Shown here: positions 42,343 through 54,000 of the stretch, one piece after another | Position numbering within the stretch: position 1 is the first letter of the stretch | Layout: every line of letters starts with the position of its first letter | Assembly: GCF_003597395.2 (NCBI RefSeq) | Contig: NC_133790.1 | Location: forward strand, 25,185,955-25,249,954 | Direction of reading: 5' to 3' | DNA: 64,000 nt | Source: Chelonoidis abingdonii | Lineage: Eukaryota > Chordata > Testudines > Testudinidae | Program-made: the position numbers and the translations under genes | The notes under the pieces: model-generated | What the model saw: the letters and a program-made list of their open reading frames with translations, nothing else | Database searches by the model: none | Told to the model about the DNA's origin: nothing

Positions 42343-45300
42343 ATAGTTTTGTTTTTCACTCTCTGCCCGAGGAACATTTTTCCCCCTTCAAGGTGGCCTG
42401 GAACCTGGGAGTGCAGCTTCTCTGGAGCCTCCTGGTGCAGAGCAACAAGTTTAGCGACAAGGAGGCGATGCTCTTGGGGGGATAATAGGCAGCTGTTGTC
42501 CTCAGCTAGAAAGCAACTGCTGCTGTTTCCACGCACATTGCAAGCGCAATAAATCACTCTCTCCTGCCCTCTTGCAGCCAAGGATATGCTCAAGCATGCA
42601 GCTGGGAGGTGGGGAGTGGTTTTTCTCCGTTTGCAATTTTCACATTGGTCCTTTCTGGATCTTTGACCACAGCAGCCAAAAAAACCCAAACAAAGAAGGG
42701 ACCCAAGCTTGATGTAACAGGGAAATCTATTAGACTGGACCTTTGTCACCTTTCAGATCCAATGTACAGATGGGCAGGCTGCTTGCTGTCAACCTATGAC
42801 TCATATACTCACCCCCCCCCCCACCCCATACACACTGAATTTATCATGCCACTCTGACTCACTAACCAATGGGCTTCTGGCATTCCCATTAGCTGAGCAG
42901 CTTAAAGCAACCCCTCCCCTCTGTTTGCATGGTAAGCTTTTGGGGCAAGCAGTATCTTTCACAAAATATGTACATGGCATCTAGCCTCATGGGTGGCTCA
43001 TATCTTTGTTGGCATTGCTAGGTGCTGCTGTAATACAAACAATAACCTCAATTTAAAAAACAAAATCACCTGCCCTAAAAAGTTTCCTTTTCTTCTCGTT
43101 TATTTCCATCTCTAAATGTGCACAGACACAAGCAGGCAAGGGAACAGTGACATGTTTCAAATCTTGCCAACCCCAGGTCCCAGAAATGGAAACTTTCTAC
43201 CAGTGAAAGCGGCTAAGATCCAATATCCACTGAGATGTTCACTTATTGCTAGGCCTGGCAGATCAAAATCTATATACTGCATAAAAAAGCAAACAGACCT
43301 CCTTCCTGGCTGGTATTAACATATAGAGTTCTTCCTTTGGACTCCTGTCACCAGGGCAGCCGGTGGTAGGCAAAAATAGGGGCACAAATACTGTTTTTAG
43401 AAACTATTGATTGTTTTTTAAAAGTTTTTTCTGGCACAAACCAAATTCAAGTGGCCTAAACAAAAGTGTTTCTATGCCACAATTGGGCAGGGCAGGGCAG
43501 GGCAGCCTCCTTGCATGCCAGTAAAACCATTATGCCAGCAAGGAGTGTGTGGGTGTACACTAGAGATGGTTTAGTGCATGTATCTGTCTTAAGCAAGCAC
43601 CCTAGGGCCCAGTTACGTTTGGTTGCCTAGCAGATATTTGCCCTTAATTAAAGGGTGAGCAAACATGTGCTGGGAACCTTGAAGATACTTGAGAGCACGT
43701 TCTTAAGAACAAGCATTAGGGGGGTTTTTAGTGCAGGAGCAGCTGTGATGGGGGTGACACATTTCTATGGGCAGGTCTACACTTAAACTTGGAGTAGCTG
43801 TGTTACAATGCTCAGGGGTGTGAAAAAGTCTGTCCCCCGCCCCCCCACACGCAAGTTTCGCTCTGTCCCCACCAGCTCTGCGGAGCACTTGAATGTTATC
43901 TTCCCTCCTCTCCATGCTGAGAGCCCAGGCCCAGCTCGGGCCCATTGCCCTTTCCCTAGCACAAGGCAAGTGGCAACCACTCACACTGACGTAGGGGAGC
44001 CCATGGAGTACACATTGATGGTGGAATTATTAGCATTGTAGAGCTTTTCCTGGCAACAGAGACCACAAACAGAGCACACTGCAAGGGGGAGATGTGGGAT
44101 ATTCAAGGCATGGCTGTGTAGATCCACATGCGTTCAGGAGCAGCCTCCACCAGAGCTGTGCACCATGAACCTGTCTCATACCATCTACCCCAAGCACATG
44201 CAAGGCTGTGCAGTGCCAACCGTCACCCCTTTCCTTCCTTCCAGCGGGGGCTGAGAGCCAGAAATCAGTTTGGTGTATCTTCAAAAGCTTGGCCCTGGCA
44301 TCCGCTGGAGACACTTCCATGAAAGAGAGCTATACCTCTCCTTCTGCAGCAGCCAGCACTCTCCTGATTCCTTCCAACACGACCCAATTCCAGGGATCCC
44401 TGAGCATCAGGACCAAGTGACCCTATGGTCACCCTCACTGCCGTCAGGGATGGAGACAGAAAGATGCCTGGAGATCCGTCAGCCCAGTCCTGTTCTCCCT
44501 TCACTGATTCACATTACCCCATAACTACCCCCATCCTGTGGCCCACCTAATTACAACTAGCCTGATCCTTAGGGAAACATAGCCCTGTGACACTCTACTT
44601 TGCAACAAGGTCACAACCCAAGTCTCGAAGAGACCATTCAAGGACTGGACAGCCCAGCAAAAAGATCAGGATCAACCTTTGCTACCAGGTCTAGCAACAG
44701 CATTACCTGTTATCCCAATGCACCTCAATCCAGCTCCTGTGTCTGGGCAGCTCTGTGGGAAATTGTGCAATCCCTGTTACTGCTCCCTGAATTTAACACT
44801 ACTTCAAAAGGCCACCTGATACAAAGAACGATGCATCCCTCATTATTGATCTGTCTTTGTCCCAGGAGCGAGTAGGGAGCCAGCAGAGAGGATACTGCTT
44901 CCCCTCTGGAAGAGGCAGTGGTGAGATCCCTCTCCCCTCAAGTGCTGCTCCTGCTCCAGAAAGGCCCTGCTATGCACCAGTGCTGGGATTCACACTCCCC
45001 ACCCAGCCAGGCTTCTGTGCTAGAAAAGCGCACTTTTGTTCCTTGACCAACAGGCTGTGGCTTAAGGAGCAGGCCCCTCAGCAGGGGATCTCAGGGCAGT
45101 TGGGCACTGAGCATATTGGCATTTTAGGCCATCCTGGATCTGTCCTTGCCCTGGTAAAGGCCAGGTAGTTACCTGTTATTGCTGCAGGAGCACTGGAGTG
45201 CTTTGAGCATGTGCTCAAGTGGAACACAGGTAGGCTGATTGCATCTAACAGATCCTAGTGAAAATAAATCATATTTCATCTGTACAGTAAAATGTCCATT

Positions 45301-46129
45301 TATAGCACTCTATAAATAACTACTCTGAAAAGCAGAGCAGGACATTCCCTCTCAGGCAAAGAAGCTAATTACTCATATCTTATCATGGCTACTGTCTAAC
45401 ACCAGCAATATCCTAGTTTGCACATCGGTATGTAGTACTGCTGGAATGAACAGAAATCCTTCTGAATCTGCTGTCTGCTAAATGAATGCCAGGGATAGGA
45501 TCAGTCCTGTTAAAGGGACAGCCCTCCAGTACACCCAGTGGAAAACTGCAAAATAGTAGCAGCATTAAGGGCCCATTGCAGACCAGAGCAAAACCCCCAA
45601 CAGAATACGCCCATGTTTGGCCCTACATGAACTGGTGCCAGTGCACCAAACCAGCCTATTTCATCAGACAGCAGTGATTCTTCATGGGACACACTCACAA
45701 TTACTATGCAGAGCATCTCTTTGTCAGCAACCCATCAGCCCCTTCAGTCTATTAAGGAATAATAAAGTGAGACAAAAACAAACTAGATAAGGCTGGGGAG
45801 AAATGTGAAAATGTCAAGATGGATTCCAGGGAGAAGCTGTGAAGCAGGTTGGGACAATGTGCCAAATGCTTCAGTTATCAACCAAAGGGAAGAACAAAGT
45901 TGCCTAGGGGCAAGGAGGTGTGGGTAAGGAGTGGCCAAGTGAGTCAGCGAGCAGGGCGTAAGGTTGAACAGAGGTTCACACGACACAGCAACAGGTCACA
46001 CGTATTCTGTGGGGGACAGAGGCAAATAAAGAGGTGGGTGATCTGCCCACACTCGCCTGCTCATGTTAGAATAAAGACAGGGACATCTTAGACCAGTTAA
46101 TGAATAGCAGAAATGTTCTTCAATAGGTT
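42343..46129. other. Intergenic space between convergent TESC and FBXW8
   Basis: No supported exon. A GGGCA tandem (about 43485-43505) and a C-run (42813-42825) are present. 43770-44040 (GGGCAGGTCTACACTTAAAC start) looks like an eroded DNA-transposon MITE. The rest is unassigned. Confidence 0.5.
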
Positions 46130-46135
46130 TTTATT
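46130..46135 (-). terminator. FBXW8 alternative distal polyadenylation signal
   Basis: A second AATAAA on the - strand, 250 nt further downstream, in TGTAATAAAAACC. It may be an alternative 3' end. Confidence 0.35.
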
Positions 46136-46379
46136 ACACACCTGAACAAAACCAGATGCCCAAGCTGTAAACCACGGAGCAGAAGGAAGGGAGCTGGCCT
46201 CTCCGAAATGGAAGGGATTGTTAAATTACACTACAGAGATCAGAAATACCCAGGGCTTCTTGAAAACGTAACCTGTATTTTGTGTGGTCAGCTTGACTGA
46301 GTTTTTCTTACACATTTCCACTAGCGCAGTGTGTTAGAGAAAAATAACAGGGTTATTACAACCAAATAACAAACACAAG

Positions 46380-46385
46380 TTTATT
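46380..46385 (-). terminator. FBXW8 candidate polyadenylation signal
   Basis: TTTATT on the + strand reads AATAAA on the gene strand, in CTCAATAAACTTGTG. A GT-rich downstream element (TGTTTGTTATTTGGTTG) follows. It implies a 3' UTR of about 1.56 kb. Confidence 0.55.
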
Positions 46386-47945
46386 GAGGGTCATGGAAAA
46401 CATCACAAGCCAAATACAATAAATAATTGTAAAAATGATTTCTTTTCTCAGGCAGAAGAGATTCCCCTGGAACTCTTTCAGTATCTGGAGTGGCTAATTT
46501 TTATGTGAAGAGACAACCCAAAAAGAACCATTTCACAAACAGACTTGCTACCCTGCTCTATACATAAAGTTGTGTTGATTCAACTAAAGGTGTGATTTTA
46601 AACCCATTTTGTTAAACCAGTGAAAACACGTAGACACACTGAATCCATTTTAAACCTGATTTATGTTGGTTTAACTTGCACTGAGAAAAGTACAGGTGCA
46701 AGCTAAAACAATAACTCCCCGTTTTACACTGATGGAAGTTATGGCCATGCAGGACTTGGCACCAGCTTAGCCAAATCAGTTTTTAAATCAATTTTAGTTA
46801 AACCAATGCAGCCTTTGTCTGTAGACAAGGCCATAGTTCTACTCTTCTTATCAAGGGTTGGACACAGCCATGTACAATTCAAAGACGTCAGCACGAGTTA
46901 ATCACGCCCAGAGGATGCAAGATAGAACCTATACAGTCACCTAGTTTGGCAGCTCTGTCCTCTCTACTTTGCTAAATGGGCACGATCAGTCTCAAAGATC
47001 ATGTTATCTCAGTGATTATAAGAAGGTTCATAGAATCATTATTAGAGACAACCTGGAATCAAAACGACTTCCGAGACCTAGTGGAAGGATGCAGTTCAGT
47101 TACAAGGCACTGCTCAGCCTTGTACCTCAGTGGACAGGGATTACCCCACTCTAAAATCTGTAAGGAGGAAAGTCCTTATAATAACAAACATTTATGAACC
47201 TTTAATGTATAGATTCGGAGATTTTTAAAAATTACAATTTATCTAAAAAAAAAATAATTCTGAGGTGTTTGGCCAGCTTAGTTTCCAAGCCACTCAGGCC
47301 TGGATGAGAGCAAGCTGCCTCCTATGCAGAGTGCATTGTGCTTCATTCTGTTGCAGACTGCTGGACATGCCCTGCCTGCAGCACATGCAGGGAGATAACT
47401 GGCAGCTTGTTACGCAGGAAAGAGATCGCAAGCTTGTGGCTCTGCAGCAGGCCTGTTCTCGGTTCTTGTTTCTTTCTCTCAGGACAGTCAAGCATCTGTG
47501 AATGCTTGAGCGCCTCTGTGCCCTTATCATCCTGTCGAGAAAGTATCAATTCTCTTTCACTTTGCCACTCAGGGGTCTCCTTTCCCCCATCACGGCACAT
47601 CGATCTGCCACGAGAATGAGGTCACCAACACTCTTCCTGTGAGCAGTGGGAATGGACCATTTCCCCAAGTTTAAGTCTCCCACTCATTTTTCAATCTCCA
47701 CTGACCACAGCAAAGGTTCAAAGGTCATTTTGGATCATCACTATGTTTGAGTGATACATTTGGGGGAAGCCTCAGAAACTGCTCTTGCATATGCCTTCAA
47801 TTTTCAGCAAGAGCCCAGCCCACTAAATGTGTTGGAACAAGTCAATGCAATCTTTAGTAATCACCTCTTGTGATTCCCAGTTTCCTTTCTGCTCCATGGT
47901 AGTTGGTAGGGGACTGGACCACAGAAAACCAAGGAAAAACCATTT
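46386..47945 (-). other. Probable FBXW8 3' UTR
   Basis: The region between the FBXW8 stop and the GT-flanked AATAAA at 46380. No conserved reading frame was seen. It contains a T/A-rich repeat at about 46560-46850 (palindrome-type, ending TTTGTCTGTAGACAAGGCC), which suggests a DNA-transposon MITE inside the UTR. The extent is inferred from the polyadenylation signal only. Confidence 0.45.
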
Positions 47946-48099
47946 CTAAGTTACCAAAATGTTGTCATAGGGGACAGCAAGGCCAATGTTGTAGTTGTAA
48001 CCAGTCACTTCATCATAGGAAGAACGACAAATAGGAAGGACACTCTCTCGAGCCAACTGGTCCACTGAGAATTCATAGGCATAGATGATTCCTCGATGC
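47946..48099 (-). CDS. FBXW8: FBXW8 last coding exon with stop
   Basis: Acceptor TTTTTGCCAG. It encodes [20 protein letters not shown], then [20 protein letters not shown] and [10 protein letters not shown], then TAG (47948-47946). The human protein ends near PYNHV, so the reptile product is about three residues longer. Confidence 0.95.
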
Positions 48100-51000
48100 C
48101 TGGCAAAAACAAACAAGAAGGACAACATGCCATTTCTAATTGTGTCACAAGCAAAGTCAAATCTTTACCAACAAGTCTGGTATCCTGCTTTCAGAAGCAG
48201 CCAACACCTGTTGCTTCAAGAAAGCAAATGAGGCCTCAATACACCATGAATATTTGTGCAGTATTGTAGATAGAAGGAAACCCCTTCCTGACCCCTGCAA
48301 TGTTCGCTGTATGCCCTGAACATGAGATTTGATTCTCTTACTTTAGCAATATATAGATATAACAGCTACCTGCCCATGAATGATCTAATCCGATTCAGGG
48401 ACAGGGAAAGTCAGTATATTATAGCTGGATACTTGGAATCAGAAAGGGAAAATTGAACTGATATGCAAATGCCAGGACCTTAGTTTAGGCTTCAGCATTT
48501 TCACTTTGGGAGCTAATGCCATCACTAACATTTAAAGCAAGGCAAGGAGCTGCATTCCCTACGCGGCTTCAGGGGATTGTGTGTTCACTTACTGAGGAGG
48601 AAACAGACTCGAGTTCAGAGGCAACACTGCTTCCCAACAGCTTGGAAGATTTATCTGCTGTTAAATGCTGCAAATCTATTTTGTTGATGGTTTGGCATGG
48701 GGTGTTTTTGAACTGATATTTTCATAAGTGTCTCCACTCCTCTTTAAGACTGAGCGTGTAGATGCAGAAACTTCTGCCCTCCAGAGCCTATTCACTCACC
48801 TCCGGTGAGCTGTCAGGTCATCATCCATGATGCTGGCACCCCGGGGGTTCTTCTCATCTGGGATGTTTGCTGTGATGAGGCTGTGAGTATTGAACCAAAT
48901 ATGACGGACTGGGTGTCTAGAAAATAAATAGCAGAACTGGATGGGAGAATCCACTTACACACGTATCAGACATCAAATGATCTGATAGGAACAATGACAA
49001 ACCTAACTCAGCGCCCTGTCTTTAGTCACAGGCTGAGAAACTAGACTTTCATTTCTTCTAGGCAGGACAGTAAAGCCTCAGAGATACAAACCCCTTGGGA
49101 ATGGAGGTTGTTCGTAACTTTGAAGTGTTCGTAACTCTGAACAAAACATTATGGTGGTTCTTTCAAAAGTTTACAACTGAACATTGACTTAATACAGCTT
49201 TAAAACTTTACTATGCAGAAGAAAAATGCGGCTTTCCTTTTTTTATTATTAGTTTATGTTTAACACAAGACTGTACTGTATTTCCTTTTTGTTGTTGTTG
49301 TTTTTGGTCTCTGTTGCTGCCTGATTGTGTACTTTCGGTTCCAAAGAAGGTGTGTGGATGACTGATCAGTTCCTAATTCTGGCATTCCCAACTCTGAGGT
49401 ACTACTGTAGCTATCTGAAGTATGAAAATGAAGCTTTTAGCACCATCTAGTGGCGTATTGCTAGAACACAGATGGAACTGACAGCATATCGCAGGCAATG
49501 CTATGAGGCAGCACGTTGAATGCACTCATCCACATGTGAAGACAAGAAAGCCGCTCAAAGCTAACTGTATCCATGACCACCACCTTGTGACACTTCAGTT
49601 GGAATCATAAGCTGTGATTGCTTCAGACAACCACTGTGCGACACAAAGCTGAGTGGTCCTTCCATCATCCCCTTCACTTGTGAACAGTTTAAATATCAAC
49701 CTCAGAACCCTTGAATCAAGGCAGGACTCTTTCAATTTCAGACACTCCCAGAGGATGATAAAATAGCATCTCTCATTGGCCCTGTTATGTCTCCTGTCAT
49801 CTCCCAAACAAACCATTTCCCCTGCTTGTTTTTTACTCCGGCTTCCCACTTTGTGACTGTGGGTTATGGACACAGACACTCAATAATGCCTTTCCTTTCA
49901 GTAAGGGCCTCCTGGCACTATTCATTTAGATTATCCTTTCTGGCTCATCCACAGGTTAATAATTTTATAACTGCTAAACCAAATGACTTCAGTCATATGC
50001 TGTGTTTCCTCCTCCACCCCAAAGGCCCATCAGATACAAATCACCCTCTTCCCTGACATACTCATTAAGTGTTGCATTGGAAGATAATCAATAAAATAAT
50101 GTCCCTAATGCATCAGCTGCATCACAAAGAACTTAACAATTCATGGGGTCAAAAGAGAAGAGGACCACCTGGCTTTACTCAATGACCTAACTTGAACTCT
50201 CCAGGCAGTAAATACCTTGTCTCATCTACCCCAGCCTTGGGAAAGGGTCATTAAATTTAGGATGTATCTGTTCATTTTATAATAAACCCTAAGGTCTTTG
50301 CTTCGGCAGAACTTTAATCAAATGGGAATTTTGCCTGAATAAGAACTGCCTGAGGAAATCGTCAAGATTTGGTGCACGCAACTAAGGGGTCTGTCTTCAT
50401 CTCGAAGATATTAAAACATTGTGTACTATCAGCATAAACAGCTATGGGTATGTCAGTCTGCTGGTACAGGTGCATCATTTCTGGCCCTCTGATTATTGCT
50501 TTTTAAAGGGATGTGAATATGTTGGAGGGAGTGTGTGTGTACTTGAAGGTGGAATAATCTCTGTAGTCTGATCACTTTTTTTTAAATGATGTCCTCCCTT
50601 TTGACCACTCAAAGGCATAGAACAATGCTGTACAGTTAACACAAGAGTAAAACAGACAAAAGACTGGTAAACCAAAACTGCCCAAAATTCAGGGTTTGTA
50701 AAGTAAGATTTGACAAAAGCTAAGACAAAAGAAACTTCCCCAGAATTCAACACCACACACCAGTATAAGAAACTTTCCGAGGACCAACATTGTTTTTATG
50801 TAGGAGAAGCACATGAATTTACACTTTATTGTCTAATCTGAGAGAAATGGAAAAAATAAACCATGAAAAATAAATCGGATTTATAAAAATTACCTTCATT
50901 GCAGTAATGATGTGTTAGCAGTAACCTATTTAAAGGACCTCAGTCTATTAAAAGCTTGTGTTTTATTAGTGCTTCTTTAAATTAAATTAGCAACACCACG

Positions 51001-54000
51001 CATGAAAATTGTGGAGAACACCCACACACACGATTAACCATTTGGAATCCTCTTTAATCTGAGTCCAACTGAGCAGATCACCTAACAGAACTATCATGCT
51101 GTCCTCAGAAAATTTAGGCATAGGATATTCAGGACCAAGTGAAAACATGCCAGTTCAGTCTGTCCACTGAACCTGGAAATGTCATGGCAGTAAAGCCCCT
51201 CAAGCAGATGAAGTTACCTGGCGTGCATTTCCCACAGCTTGGTGCCCATCCGCTGATCCCACACGCAGACCAGACCCTCTTCTCCTCCACTGACAATTTT
51301 CCAGTCATCCATCTGCACGGCAGATACTCCTAAGTGGTGGGCATAGAGGGAGCACAAAGATTTGCTTCTGCGCAGGTCATATACCCTGACCCTGAACAAA
51401 TGGAAAAAAAGAACAGAGAGAGGCAGCTGTTACACTCCGCCTGCAGCTCCTGAGAGTGCAAACACTGTTTGGATTGTTAGCACGTTGATTACAGTTGCAC
51501 TACACTTACAAACCACCACAATACTTTTAAAGAGCCTGCAATTCACTGGCAAAGGCAGAAATCCAATAAAATCAGCAGCTAAAAACTGCCAGCTAAGCCC
51601 AACGTTCTATTGGCTGTCTAAGGCCATGTCTACCCTATGGGCACTATATACCATAGCTATGCCATGGTAATCCTATCCTGCAGATGCAGACTATAGCAAC
51701 AAAAGGAATTTTTGCATCATGATAGGAACTCCCTGAGCAACAGTAACTAGGTCAACAGAAGCATTCTTCCATCATCCTAGCTGCATCTGCACCTGGAGTT
51801 AGGTTGGCAGAGCTGTGTGGCCCAGGGGTGTAGATCTTTTTACACTCCTGAGTGCCACAGATATATTAATCTAAGTTCTAGAAGCAGACCAGGCCCAATA
51901 CTATATCTGTTTTCCAAAAGGACTTTTGGCATCTACCCAAGGTGTGATTCCATTGGGACTGTTAGGGTTTCTTCACTGGAAAACTATGTAACATGTTAGA
52001 CATGTGCCTTGCTTTTCAATTACTGTAATACAGATTATATACCACTGTTGAGAATGGATATTTGTTCTTTAAGGATTAGTAATTAACATAATACTAAACA
52101 CTAGCCAATGCATTCCCAACTTGGGCTACAAAAATGGCTAATCCTTGCCTTGCAATTCCTCTGGCATGCAAATGCTCCTCTCATGGCAAAGAGAGCATCA
52201 AACATGAAATTCTCTTCTACGTAGCGTTTAAAATTACTCCAGTTCAGTGTCACTGCACCAACACACAGCTATACACATGACTGATGGAATCAGCAGATCT
52301 TCTTTTGCACCACTGGATTTTCCCAGTGCAATATCCACTGTTTGTTGAAAGATTTTGCATCAGTGCTCTTGCCAGTTTTTAGGAACTTGGCTTCTTTGCA
52401 TGTACTATGCAAAGTGAATATTACAATGAAATATAAGGAGAATTTCAGTCCAGGAGATAATTTGTTTGCCTCACGAACTGCTAGCAATGCAGTGAGTAAT
52501 AAATGACAATCTATTTGGTGTATTGCTATGGCACCTGTCTCCTTGATATCTAAGAATTGTCCATAAAACCCACAGGACTATAGCAAAGATGCAGCTAAAG
52601 GACAAGAAACCAAATGTTACACCATCCAAGACAAAAATCAAGGGAATCGTAGATTAACACACAATAGAGTCATTAACACTGAAACAAAGCCATCTGCAAG
52701 CATCCAAACAGCTGCCTCCTTTAAGTATCTTTGACCTCGATTTTCAAAAACGACTAGTGATGTTGGTTGCCCATAAGAACGTAAGAAAATAAAAACAGCC
52801 ATACTGGGTCAGACCAAAGGTCCATCCAGCCCAGCATCCTGTCTACTGACAGTGGCCAATGCCAGGTGCCCCAGAGGGAGTGAACCTAACAGGCAATGAT
52901 CAAGTAATCTCTCCTGCCATCCATCTCCACCGTCTGACAAACAGAGGCTAGGGACACCATTCCTTACCCATCCTGGCTAATAGCCATTAATGGACTTAAC
53001 CTCCATGAATTTATCCAGTTCTCTTTTAAACGCTGTTATAGTCCTAGCTTCACAACCACCTCAGGCAAGGAGTTACACAAGTTGACTGTAGCGCTGTGTG
53101 AAGAAGAACTTCCTTTTATTTGTTTTTAACCTGCTGCCCATAATTCCATTTGGTGGCCCTATTCTTATATTATGGAACAAGTAAATAACTTTTCCTATTA
53201 ACTTTCTCCACACCACTTATGATTTATAAACCTATCAACCCCCCTTAGTCTCCTCTTTTCCAAACTGAAAGTCCTAGCCTCTTATCTCTCCTCATATGGC
53301 CTGTTCCAAACCCCTAATCATTTTAGTTCAGAAAAGGCAACTTTTTCTAATGCAATGTATCTTTTTTGAGATGAGGAGACCACATCTGATAGTTATTCAA
53401 GAGTGGGCGTACCAGGGATTTATATAAAGGAAATAAGATATCTCCCTTTATTCTCTATCCTTTTTAATGTTCCTAACATCCGGTTTGTTTTTGACTGGCC
53501 GCTGCACACTGCGTGGACGTCTTCAGAGAATTATCCACGATGACTCCAAGATCTCTTTCCTGATTAGTTGTAGCTAAATTAGCCCATCATATTGTATGTA
53601 TAGTTGGGGTTATTTTTTTCAATGTGCATTACTTTACTTTTATCCACATTAAATTTCATTTGTCATTTTAATTAGTTTTGTGAGATCTTTTGAAGCTCAA
53701 CAGCTTCCTGTCTTAACTATCTTGAGCAGTTTAGTATCATCTGCAAACTTTGCCACCTCACTGTTTACCCCCTTCTCCAGATCATTTATGAATAAATTGA
53801 ATAGGATTGGTCCTAGGACTGACTCTTGAGGAACACCACTAGTAACCCCTCTCCATTCTGAAAATTTACCATTTACTCCTAACCTTTGTTCCCTGTCTTT
53901 TAACCAGTTCTCAATCCATGAAAGTATCTTCCCTCTTATCCCATGACAACTTAATTTATGTAAGAGTCTTTGGTGAGGGACCTTGTAAAAGGCTTTCTGG

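Noticed and set aside
42315..42749. 144-codon open frame on the - strand just past TESC
   Set aside because: It overlaps the TESC 3' end on the other strand and shows no homology. Probably chance.
51218..51381. Alternative acceptor for the FBXW8 exon at a second AG 10 nt inside
   Set aside because: It would break the phase with the preceding exon, whereas 51391 keeps RVRVYDLR in frame.
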